Source: Bacteroidales bacterium
GTDB taxonomy: Bacteria; Bacteroidota; Bacteroidia; Bacteroidales; JAADGE01
NCBI GenBank assembly: GCA_021108035.1
Contig: JAIORQ010000098.1
Span: forward strand, 1-64,000
Direction of reading: 5' to 3'
Length of the DNA: 64,000 nt
Position numbers and translations under genes: made by a program. Positions 35,696 to 42,318 of the stretch are shown in pieces (the stretch's first letter is position 1; the number at the start of each line of letters is the position of its first letter). The notes beneath the pieces were generated by a model, which saw nothing but the letters and a program-made list of their open reading frames with translations, made no database searches and was not told the origin of the DNA.

Positions 35696-36142
35696 TTATA
35701 ATAAATATTTCTCATCAAACTCAATATTATGTTCTTTTAAAAGTTCGATATATTCTTCACGGAAACTTATTGTTTTATGATGTGCTTCTTGCTTTTTTAT
35801 ATAATTTATTAATGCTTTTTTTTCATTTACGGAATAAGTAAATGCACCGTAACCAACTTGCCATGCTTCAAATTTCGGGAATAATCCTTGTCCTTTTATC
35901 CAATCGGATGATGAAACTTTAATATCTTTTACCAAAGATGCAACTGCAACTGTCGGATGAACATGTGTTGCAATATGGATGTGGTCATCTACTCCGTTAA
36001 TTTGATACAATATACATTTTTTGTTTTTTAATATTCCCCAAATGTATCGGAACAGCTTTTCTCTGTGGTCTTTTATGAGAGCCTTTTCTCTGTTTTTAGT
36101 TGAGAAAACTATTTGATAGAGAATTTGTGTGTAAGTTGCCAT
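35696..36142 (-). mobile_element. REP-associated tyrosine transposase (RAYT, IS200/IS605-like TnpA)
   Basis: 148 residues of the Y1 transposase fold. The HUH metal motif reads DDHIHIATHVHP (HIH). The catalytic tyrosine lies in KALINYIKKQEAHHK, the YxxxQxxHH arrangement typical of RAYT proteins. The family nicks and joins single-stranded DNA at REP hairpins. It is bracketed by repeat units 1 and 2, which contain such hairpins, and no tnpB is present. The frame is intact from ATG to stop, so it may be functional. It lies between the MarR gene and the fatty-acid oxidation cluster. Confidence 0.9.
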
Positions 36143-36165
36143 GTTTATATTGTGTTGAACTATTT

Positions 36166-36500
36166 TAGATATTAAGTTAATTTTCTTTGCAAAAAATAAT
36201 ATTTTTGTTCAACCCTTTCAGGGTTGTTTTTTGTAATTGTCTTTTTCCACAGGTTGCACCTGCGGTTATTATTGTTAAATCCTTATCAGGATTTTTTTGA
36301 TTTTACGGATTTTACTGGTTTTGACATATATCTGTTTTATTTTGTATTTGCTGTATTTTCTTGGTTGTGATTATTTGTTTATAGTGTTAATAATACTTGT
36401 TAATAAAAACCACAAAGTGGTTTAACTATAATAACCATAGGTGAAACCTGTGGAATAAAACATGCCTGATGTGCAACAACACCGTAGGTGTTGAACAATT
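36166..36500. repeat. RAYT-associated repeat unit 2
   Basis: A near-identical direct copy of unit 1 with the same hairpins in the same order, beginning tagatattaag and ending at the AACACCGTAGGTGTT hairpin. Differences are scattered single bases, some compensatory within stems (for example caaaatgg versus caaagtgg in the loop). It lies upstream of the intact transposase gene. Confidence 0.88.
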
Positions 36501-36560
36501 TTATTTGTGATAATTATAGTAAATATTTTTCATTAGATTTATGTTATGTTCCTTTAAGTT
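36501..36560 (-). pseudogene. Decayed 3' end of a second RAYT gene
   Basis: After repeat unit 2 the sequence taattatagtaaatatttttcattagatttatgttatgttcctttaag follows the 3' end of the intact transposase gene (from 35692), including its last codons, with mismatches and then loss of similarity. Repeat unit 3 begins immediately after. This indicates that a second transposase copy once stood here and was almost entirely deleted. Confidence 0.6.
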
Positions 36561-36640
36561 GGTGTTTTGTAACTGTCTTTTTCCACAGGTTGCACCTGTG
36601 GTTATTATTGTTAAATCCTTATCAGGATTTTTTTTGATGT
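36561..36640. repeat. RAYT-associated repeat unit 3 (partial)
   Basis: Only the CCACAGGTtgcACCTGTGG hairpin, the ttattattgtt linker and the AAATCCTTATCAGGATTT hairpin remain, with leading text ttgtaactgtctttt matching unit 2. It ends close to the 3' end of the MarR gene. With units 1 and 2 it completes the account of the 530-base gap at 36143-36673. Confidence 0.8.
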
Positions 36641-36673
36641 CTCGGATGTAATTGTTTCTGTTTAATTTTCGGT

Positions 36674-37114
36674 TCACTTTATATTTACCGGATTTTCTTG
36701 ATATGCCAAATCATTGATAGTATTTATGACTTTATAAAATATTCTCATTTCCTCTTTTGAAATTTTTGTTAAAACCTTTTTGTTAAAATCAATCAAAATT
36801 TGTTTGACAATTTTTCTTTTTTCAACTCCGAGAGAAGTTAAGAAGATTTTCATTATTCTTTTATCAGATTTATCAACTTTTTTAAAGATATATTGTTGGT
36901 CTTCCATTTTTTTCAATACTCTGCTTAAACTTGTAGCTTCCATGCCGAGTCTTGCGGCAATGTGAGTGGCAGGTGTTCCTTCTTTATCAATATTAACCAG
37001 AATATATGCAACTGTTTGCGATGCATCATATTTAGCCGCTATTCTGTTATACATTTTTGTTAAAGAATGCCAAGTTCCTTTGATGTGAAAGTCAATTGTG
37101 TCTTTTAGTTTCAT
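36674..37114 (-). CDS. MarR family transcriptional regulator
   Basis: About 146 residues with the winged helix-turn-helix of MarR: TPATHIAARLGMEATSLSRV is the DNA-recognition region and KSDKRIMKIFLT the wing. Helices at both ends would form the dimer. In many Bacteroidota a MarR gene directly precedes the 3-hydroxyacyl-CoA dehydrogenase, thiolase and acyl-CoA dehydrogenase genes, so this is probably the fatty-acid-responsive repressor of the cluster at 29.4-35.3 kb. Here the RAYT array separates them. The ATG at 37114 is preferred to a TTG at 37138 that overlaps the promoter. A direct-repeat operator surrounds its promoter. Confidence 0.88.
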   Translation of the reverse strand: MKLKDTIDFHIKGTWHSLTKMYNRIAAKYDASQTVAYILVNIDKEGTPATHIAARLGMEATSLSRVLKKMEDQQYIFKKVDKSDKRIMKIFLTSLGVEKRKIVKQILIDFNKKVLTKISKEEMRIFYKVINTINDLAYQENPVNIK

Positions 37115-37115
37115 A

Positions 37116-37166
37116 AAAATCTTATGCGTGCATTGCAAATTTACAAAAAAATCTTATGCGTGCAAA
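37116..37166 (-). promoter_or_regulatory. MarR promoter flanked by a 17-base direct repeat (putative operator)
   Basis: On the minus strand, TTTG (37166-37163), a 19-base spacer and TAAATTTG (37143-37136) form a full -33/-7 promoter. The sequence AAAATCTTATGCGTGCA occurs twice exactly, at 37116-37132 and 37148-37164, 32 bases apart, about three helical turns. One copy covers the start-site region and the other overlaps the -33 element. This is a textbook arrangement for autorepression; binding by the MarR protein is inferred. Confidence 0.72.
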
Positions 37167-37200
37167 GTATTATTAAAATATTTTAATAATACTTTTGTAT

Positions 37201-37242
37201 TATCGAAAAACGATATATATTTGCAATATTGTTTATCGATAA
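37201..37242 (+). promoter_or_regulatory. padR promoter and palindromic operator candidates
   Basis: TATATTTG (37216-37223) fits the -7 consensus. Upstream, TATCG-AAAAA-CGATA (37201-37215) is a perfect 5-5-5 inverted repeat. Downstream, TTATCGATAA (37233-37242) is a perfect 10-base palindrome. Both share TATCG/CGATA half sites and flank the -7 element of the PadR-type gene at 37277, as expected of an autoregulatory site. Confidence 0.62.
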
Positions 37243-37276
37243 TATGATAGTCAATTAGTTAAAGAAATATAATAAT

Positions 37277-37594
37277 ATGGAAAATAAGTTAATAAGAGAT
37301 TTGTTATTTGGGTTTATTCGACTTCACATTTTACATCATGCTTCAAAAGAACCTGTTTTCGGGGCTAAATTTCAGAATGAATTAAAAAATCACGGATATG
37401 ATATTTCATACGGTACACTTTACCCAATTTTTCATAAACTTGAAAAAGACGGATATATATCGTCTGAAAAAGAAAATGTAAACGGAAAAATAAGAAAATA
37501 TTACAGTATTACAAAAGAAGGAATTGCAATATTAAAAAATGCAAAAGTTAAAGCAAATGAATTAGTTTCTGAATTAAATGAAGGACACTCCTAA
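37277..37594 (+). CDS. PadR family transcriptional regulator
   Basis: 105 residues, a winged helix-turn-helix of the PadR type: LHILHHASKEPVFGAKFQNEL, then ISYGTLYPIFHKLEKDGYI (recognition helix), then the wing KIRKYYSITKEGI. PadR proteins repress nearby transport or stress genes and respond to small ligands or metals. The gene precedes fetA and fetB on the same strand and probably controls them. Its last codons and stop lie inside the left arm of a long nested palindrome that separates it from fetA. Confidence 0.88.
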   Translation: MENKLIRDLLFGFIRLHILHHASKEPVFGAKFQNELKNHGYDISYGTLYPIFHKLEKDGYISSEKENVNGKIRKYYSITKEGIAILKNAKVKANELVSELNEGHS

Positions 37595-37699
37595 AAACCC
37601 CAATTTTTGCGTTACTTTGAAATTTTAAAATCCTCATTTACAACAGTAAACTCCGGTTTTAAAATTTCAAAAAGCCTTAATATTTGAGTTTTTAGGAGT
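37587..37699. repeat. Nested three-level palindrome between padR and fetA
   Basis: Three concentric perfect inverted repeats share one axis. The outer is ACTCCTAAAAAC (37587-37598) with GTTTTTAGGAGT (37688-37699). The middle is TTTGAAATTTTAAAA (37616-37630) with TTTTAAAATTTCAAA (37657-37671). The inner is TTTAC-AACA-GTAAA (37637-37650). The left arm includes the last codon and stop of padR. It has no poly-T tail, so it is not a simple terminator; it looks like an inserted fold-back element or a structured regulatory leader. Confidence 0.8.
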
Positions 37700-37721
37700 C
37701 CCCTGAAGAATATTAACTTAT

Positions 37722-38336
37722 ATGATAAAAATAAAAAATTTAAATATCAGTTTTCAAAACGAAGTTATTTTTAAAGACTTTTCATTATCTTTAAATAAGG
37801 GTGAAAAATTGGCATTGACAGGAGAATCAGGTAGGGGTAAAACTACTTTGTTAAATGTTATTGCCGGATTTATTCCTCATTTTGAGGGTAATGTTGAGGT
37901 TTCCGGAATTCAACAAGATGCAACAACTGTCAGAGAAATCAGGAAAAAAATTGCTTGGTTGCCTCAAGATACTTCATTAAATTCAAAAACAGTTGAAGAA
38001 CTTTTATATACACCTTTTGAATTTGCTTTGAACAAAGATTTAAAGCCGGAGAAAGAAGAGGTCTTCAGCTTATTTTCAAAATTTAATTTAACAGAAGACT
38101 TGTTTTATAAGAAAGTAAAAGAAATATCAGGAGGGCAAAAACAAAGAATTATTTTGTTAAGCTGCCTTTTATTGAAAAAACCTTTATTATTATTAGACGA
38201 ACCCACTTCTGCACTTGATGAAAATGTTAAGAAAATTGTAACGGATTATATATTATCAATTAAAGACCTTACAGTTATTGCTTCAACACATGATGAATAT
38301 TGGATTAAGAATTCGGATAAAGTAATAGAATTATAA
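37722..38336 (+). CDS. fetA: ABC transporter ATP-binding protein, FetA-like
   Basis: 204 residues, a compact ABC ATPase: Walker A GESGRGKTT near 35, Q-loop WLPQDTS, signature ISGGQKQRI near 130, Walker B LLLLDEPTSALDE near 151 and switch His in STHDEYW. The next gene encodes a FetB/UPF0014 permease, which identifies it as FetA of the putative iron-export or metal-homeostasis transporter. fetB starts nine bases after its stop. Both are probably under the PadR gene upstream. Confidence 0.88.
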   Translation: MIKIKNLNISFQNEVIFKDFSLSLNKGEKLALTGESGRGKTTLLNVIAGFIPHFEGNVEVSGIQQDATTVREIRKKIAWLPQDTSLNSKTVEELLYTPFEFALNKDLKPEKEEVFSLFSKFNLTEDLFYKKVKEISGGQKQRIILLSCLLLKKPLLLLDEPTSALDENVKKIVTDYILSIKDLTVIASTHDEYWIKNSDKVIEL

Positions 38337-38344
38337 ATGATTAT

Positions 38345-39136
38345 ATGGATAAAGTAGTTGACATTAATTATTTTGAATTGTTTGCAGGATATGCTTTAAT
38401 GTTAATTCCCGTACTGATACTTTGGTATTATAAAACGGGTTTAGTAAAAGATACAATAGTATCAACAATAAGGATGACGATTCAATTGCTTTTAGTGGGT
38501 GTGTATTTAGAGTATATCTTTAAACTGAACAATGCCGCAATTAATATTGTATGGGTTATAATTATGTCGCTGATAGCAAGCTATACGATTATCAGAAGAA
38601 CAGGCTTAAAATTTCGTTTGTTTTTTATACCTGTTCTGTTTTCAGGTATTATTAGTATAGCTGTAACCGATGCCTATTTTTTAGGATATGTTATAAAACT
38701 TAATAATATTTTTGATGCAAGGTATTTCATCCCGATAACAGGAATGTTGATGGGAAATACATTAAGAACAATTATCATTGCCTTGGATGCTTATTATATA
38801 AGAATTGACGAAGAAGAGAATTATTACAGATGGCATTTGGCAAACGGAGCAACTCACAATGAAGCACTGCATCCGTTTATGAGAGATGCATTGAAGAAGG
38901 CATTTAATCCGACTATTGCCACAACAGCAGTTATGGGTTTAATTTCTTTACCCGGAATGATGACCGGGCAAATACTCGGCGGCAGTGATCCGAGTGTTGC
39001 CGTGAAATATCAAATCATGTTAATAATTACTATTTTTTCATCGGCAATTATGAATGTTGTATTAACAATTTTGTTTTCAAACAGAATCGCTTTTGATGCT
39101 TTTGATAATTTGAAAAAGGAAATTTTCAGGAAGTAG
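38345..39136 (+). CDS. fetB: ABC transporter permease, FetB family (UPF0014)
   Basis: 263 residues with about seven membrane segments. Family motifs: TIRMTIQLLLVGVYLEYIF near the start, MGNTLRTIIIALDAYY, and the hallmark NPTIATTAVMGLISLPGMMTG. E. coli FetB with FetA exports iron and supports oxidative-stress resistance; other relatives have been linked to metal or thiol export. The ATPase partner is immediately upstream. The end is followed by a 47-base gap to the convergent ispF gene. Confidence 0.9.
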   Translation: MDKVVDINYFELFAGYALMLIPVLILWYYKTGLVKDTIVSTIRMTIQLLLVGVYLEYIFKLNNAAINIVWVIIMSLIASYTIIRRTGLKFRLFFIPVLFSGIISIAVTDAYFLGYVIKLNNIFDARYFIPITGMLMGNTLRTIIIALDAYYIRIDEEENYYRWHLANGATHNEALHPFMRDALKKAFNPTIATTAVMGLISLPGMMTGQILGGSDPSVAVKYQIMLIITIFSSAIMNVVLTILFSNRIAFDAFDNLKKEIFRK

Positions 39137-39183
39137 TTTATAGTGTGATAGTGAGTTAGTAAAAATAGTAATTTAGGAAGATT

Positions 39184-39663
39184 TCAATATCTTATAATCA
39201 AAACAGTTGCAAGTGCTGAAATACCTTCTTCTTTTCCTTCAAAACCAAGTTTTTCTGTAGTTGTGGCTTTAATTGAAATATCATTTTCGGATATTTGCAT
39301 ACAAGAAGCTAATTTTTTTGTCATTGCAGGAATATATTCTTTTACTTTTGGTTTTTGCAGTATAATTGTTGAGTCGATATTGCTGATTTCATATTCGTTT
39401 TTTTTTAAAAGAGTAATAACATCTTTTAATAATAATTTGCTGTCAATTCCTTTGTATTTTTCAGAAGTATCCGGGAAGTGAAAGCCGATGTCTCTTAAAT
39501 TTGCTGCACCAAGTAATGCATCACAAATTGCATGTATTAAAACATCTCCGTCTGAATGTCCGAGACTGCTTTTATAATGAGGAATTTCAATGCCGCCAAC
39601 GGTTAAAGTTTTGCCTTCAACTAATTTGTGAACATCGTAGCCTATGCCGGTTCTTATTTTCAT
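39184..39663 (-). CDS. ispF: 2-C-methyl-D-erythritol 2,4-cyclodiphosphate synthase
   Basis: About 159 residues, the normal IspF length. The zinc-binding DVHKL near residue 8, LGHSDGDVLIHAICDALLG near 32, FPDTSEKYKG near 60 and TTTEKLGFEGKEEGI near 130 are all canonical. It forms the cyclic diphosphate intermediate of the MEP isoprenoid pathway. The ATG at 39663 is used rather than an upstream in-frame codon at 39687, because the upstream part lies in the terminator hairpin of the preceding gene and the family starts with MKIRTGIGYDVH. Confidence 0.95.
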   Translation of the reverse strand: MKIRTGIGYDVHKLVEGKTLTVGGIEIPHYKSSLGHSDGDVLIHAICDALLGAANLRDIGFHFPDTSEKYKGIDSKLLLKDVITLLKKNEYEISNIDSTIILQKPKVKEYIPAMTKKLASCMQISENDISIKATTTEKLGFEGKEEGISALATVLIIRY

Positions 39664-39676
39664 AATGTAAAATAAA

Positions 39677-39699
39677 ACAGGGAACAATTAGTTCCCTGT
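39677..39699 (-). terminator. Intrinsic terminator of the C1 peptidase gene
   Basis: ACAGGGAAC and GTTCCCTGT form a perfect 9-bp stem with a 5-base loop, followed on the minus strand by TTTATTTT. It lies between the peptidase stop (39704) and the ispF start (39663). Confidence 0.85.
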
Positions 39700-39703
39700 A
39701 TTG

Positions 39704-40906
39704 TCAGATATTTAGTTTTTTTCTAATCTCTTTAGGAATAGATTCTTTATTTACCATTATATTGGTTGCTTGCATAATTACAAATGCTTTTGAAGCATAG
39801 AAATATCCTTCATATTTACCTCCGATACCCCATGAATTTTTAATTATGTAATATTCGTTGCCGTTTTGGTCGTGTGCTTTTCCTACTATAAGCATCCCGT
39901 GGTCATCAGTAGTTGAATAGTTATCAAAAGATTTTTGTCGAAGTTCTTGTGTTATTTTTTTTTCTTTTACTATTGAATTTAGTGCATAAATCTGACTTTC
40001 TCTTTCTTTTTTTGAAAGTTTTTCCCATTTTTCTTTTTCAAGCCCTTCCATGTTTTCAACATCTGTTTCGGGAATAACAGCAATACCTTTATTGTAAGAA
40101 AATCCTTTGTGGCTCACATCTGCCGCCCATGCAACAGTATATCCGTTTTTTAATGAATAATCAATAACTTCAGTAAATTCATTTAAAGGAAGATTGTAAA
40201 CACTTCCCCATAACCAGTTGTCCGGAACTTCAAGAATAAATGTTGAATAAAACGGGTAATGCGAAAAACTGCTTATTTCAATATAATTATCTGCGTTTAA
40301 ACCTAACACATCATCAGCATAACTTTCAGGAGTGTATTTTTTACCGCTGTACGTAAAATTTTCGGGCAATTTTCCAAGATATGAATCAATAATTCCTGCA
40401 AATGCATCTTTCCAAACCGGAGTAATTTTTTTATTTTTATTTTCGATAACACCTTTCATAAATTTTGCTGATACAGCATCTAATTCACCGTGAACATGTT
40501 TTTCGGTATCGTAATTAAGTCCTTTATAAATCTCTTCGGGGACTAAACCGTAATTTTTTAAAACATAAATTACATCATGAAAAGCACCGCCGCCGGTGAA
40601 ATTCAGATTTCCGTGCATACGAACATAGCGGTCTGCTTTATCTTTGTAGCAGTGGTTTACAATAAACATTTCAGAAAAGTCGAATTCACCTTTTCCCATT
40701 CGAATTAATTCAGCTTCGAGAAAGGATAAAGCTGAAAAGCTCCAGCAAGTACCTGAACGATATTGATTTTTAACCGAAGTTACCGGTATTCTGAAGTCTT
40801 CTTCAAAAATATATCCTTCTACGGGATCATCTGATTTTTGTGCTTGAATGTTACTTGAAAGAAAAAAAGTAAAAAGAACTAATAATAAGATTTTAATTGC
40901 TTTCAT
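39704..40906 (-). CDS. C1 family cysteine peptidase, aminopeptidase C / bleomycin-hydrolase type, exported
   Basis: 400 residues. Signal peptide (ILLLVLFTFFLSSNIQAQ), then a papain-like fold: catalytic Cys in YRSGTCWSFSALSFLEAE near 55, His in TTDDHGMLIVGKAHD near 340 and Asn in YYIIKNSWG near 360. The sequence FDFSEMFIVNHCYKDKADRY is typical of the PepC/bleomycin hydrolase family. Unlike cytosolic PepC it carries an export signal and so acts in the periplasm or outside. It ends at a strong terminator. Confidence 0.92.
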   Translation of the reverse strand: MKAIKILLLVLFTFFLSSNIQAQKSDDPVEGYIFEEDFRIPVTSVKNQYRSGTCWSFSALSFLEAELIRMGKGEFDFSEMFIVNHCYKDKADRYVRMHGNLNFTGGGAFHDVIYVLKNYGLVPEEIYKGLNYDTEKHVHGELDAVSAKFMKGVIENKNKKITPVWKDAFAGIIDSYLGKLPENFTYSGKKYTPESYADDVLGLNADNYIEISSFSHYPFYSTFILEVPDNWLWGSVYNLPLNEFTEVIDYSLKNGYTVAWAADVSHKGFSYNKGIAVIPETDVENMEGLEKEKWEKLSKKERESQIYALNSIVKEKKITQELRQKSFDNYSTTDDHGMLIVGKAHDQNGNEYYIIKNSWGIGGKYEGYFYASKAFVIMQATNIMVNKESIPKEIRKKLNI

Positions 40907-40950
40907 ACGTTTAAATTATAGTTAATTAATTAATAATCTTTGTTTTTAAT

Positions 40951-41250
40951 TTATCCGAATAAATTTCCGATATCCGGGAGCACATCTTTTGCCAAATCTC
41001 CGGTTTCTTTTGCAGCAACTTCATCAGCTTTTTCTAATGCTTTATTTACAGCAACTATTACAAGGTCTTCAACAGCTTCTTTATCATCTGCAAGATCATC
41101 GCTGATTTCAATGCTTAAAATTTTTTTATTTCCGGTTGCTTTAACTTTAACAAGTCCGTTTTCAGCTTCTCCTTCAACAATGGTATTGTCAAGTTTCATT
41201 TTAATCTCATTTGCTTGTTCTTGCATCTGAGACATTAAATTATCGAACAT
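40951..41250 (-). CDS. YbaB/EbfC family nucleoid-associated protein
   Basis: 99 residues: long N-terminal helix (MSQMQEQANEIKMKLDN), three-strand sheet (GLVKVKATGNKKILSIEIS) and C-terminal helix with DLVIVAVNKALEKADEVA, the YbaB pattern. The family forms dimers that bind DNA. In many bacteria ybaB lies with dnaX and recR; here it overlaps by 11 bases the end of a stand-alone receiver gene, so the two are translationally linked. Confidence 0.92.
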   Translation of the reverse strand: MFDNLMSQMQEQANEIKMKLDNTIVEGEAENGLVKVKATGNKKILSIEISDDLADDKEAVEDLVIVAVNKALEKADEVAAKETGDLAKDVLPDIGNLFG

Positions 41251-41665
41251 GTTTTTTTCTTATGTTAATGAATTGATTAATTATTAAAAGTAATTTGTTT
41301 TGCCTGATTGGTTTTTCTATATATTCATCTCCGCCAACTTCAAATCCTTTTTTTCTTTCTTCGGGCATGGCAAATGCTGTTTGTATTATAACAGGTAATT
41401 TGGGGTTAAATGATTTGATCTTTTTAGTTGCTTCGTATCCGTTCATTTCCGGCATTTTAATATCCATAAGAACAAGATCAACTTTAATTTGCTCGGAAAT
41501 AATCTTATCAACTGCTTCTTTGCCGTTTTTGCACCATATAACTTTAGCCTTAGTTTCTTTTAATGCTTCCTCAAGATAAAGATAGTTCATAACTTCATCT
41601 TCTGCTATCAAAATGACTTTATCAGCCCAATTATAAGATGTATTTTCAGATTTTATTAAATCCAT
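41240..41665 (-). CDS. Stand-alone response-regulator receiver protein
   Basis: 141 residues, a single REC domain with a ~15-residue N-terminal tail. Acidic pair in ILIAEDEVMNYLYLE, phosphoacceptor Asp in LVLMDIKMPEMNGYEATKKI near 68, conserved Thr in IIQTAFA and Lys in EYIEKPIR. No output domain. Such proteins relay phosphate or bind targets directly. It overlaps ybaB and lies 26 bases after an NlpC/P60 gene. No kinase is adjacent; the Hpt protein at 21201 is one candidate donor. Confidence 0.9.
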   Translation of the reverse strand: MDLIKSENTSYNWADKVILIAEDEVMNYLYLEEALKETKAKVIWCKNGKEAVDKIISEQIKVDLVLMDIKMPEMNGYEATKKIKSFNPKLPVIIQTAFAMPEERKKGFEVGGDEYIEKPIRQNKLLLIINQFINIRKKHVR

Positions 41666-41691
41666 GGCAAAAGATCAATTATGTATCTTTA

Positions 41692-42198
41692 TCAGTAAAT
41701 AATTCGTCTGGCACCGAGTATTCTTTCTTTATAATATTTTACATTCATATCAGATATTACGATACCTCTTGATGATGATGCATGAATGAATTTTATGGTA
41801 CCGTTAGAATTTGAAACAACAATTCCGACATGTCCAGTAACTCTTTTACTTTTGTTTCTTCCTGTAAAAAGCAGTATATCTCCTTTTTTGCATTCTTTTA
41901 CATTTATTTTTTTACCGGTTGAACCGTAATCAACAGATCTCCTCGGAACGTTATAGCCGAAATTTGAAAAAACATATTTTGTAAAACCGGAACAATCAAA
42001 TCCTTGTTTGGGAGTATTTCCTGCATAAACGTATTTAACTCCGATTTGTTTTTTTGCATAATTCACAACTTTATCTCGTTGAATATCTGTACGACTTTCT
42101 TTATTTTTTAAGTCTTTAGATTTTGTTGTTCCGCATTGTACCGATAATAATAGTGATAATATTAATACAATGATATTTACGGAAGGGATTTTCTTCAT
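41692..42198 (-). CDS. NlpC/P60 (C40) peptidase, lipoprotein
   Basis: 168 residues. A lipoprotein signal ends in LLLSVQC, with Cys23 as the lipidation site. The NlpC/P60 domain has catalytic Cys in GFDCSGFTKYVF near 70, His in VTGHVGIVVSNS near 120 and the third residue His in FIHASSSRGI near 137. Family members cleave the D-glutamyl-diaminopimelate bond of peptidoglycan stem peptides. It is predicted to sit in the outer or inner membrane facing the periplasm. Confidence 0.92.
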   Translation of the reverse strand: MKKIPSVNIIVLILSLLLSVQCGTTKSKDLKNKESRTDIQRDKVVNYAKKQIGVKYVYAGNTPKQGFDCSGFTKYVFSNFGYNVPRRSVDYGSTGKKINVKECKKGDILLFTGRNKSKRVTGHVGIVVSNSNGTIKFIHASSSRGIVISDMNVKYYKERILGARRIIY

Positions 42199-42287
42199 TT
42201 TTTTATTTTTAAAACGATTAATTATTATACAAAAATAGTAATTCTATTAAAGATTGAAAATATACTTAAACTAATATTTTTATTTTA

Positions 42288-42295
42288 TAGTTTTG
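42288..42295 (+). promoter_or_regulatory. -7 promoter element (TAGTTTTG) of prfA
   Basis: TAGTTTTG fits TAnnTTTG and ends 23 bases before the prfA ATG in the divergent gap with the NlpC/P60 gene. Confidence 0.5.
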
Positions 42296-42318
42296 CATTC
42301 TCCATAAAAAAGATAAAT

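Noticed and set aside
35361-36640. CRISPR or integron attC array
   Set aside because: The repeated block is an 805-base unit containing a RAYT gene and small hairpins; there are no integrase gene or spacer units.
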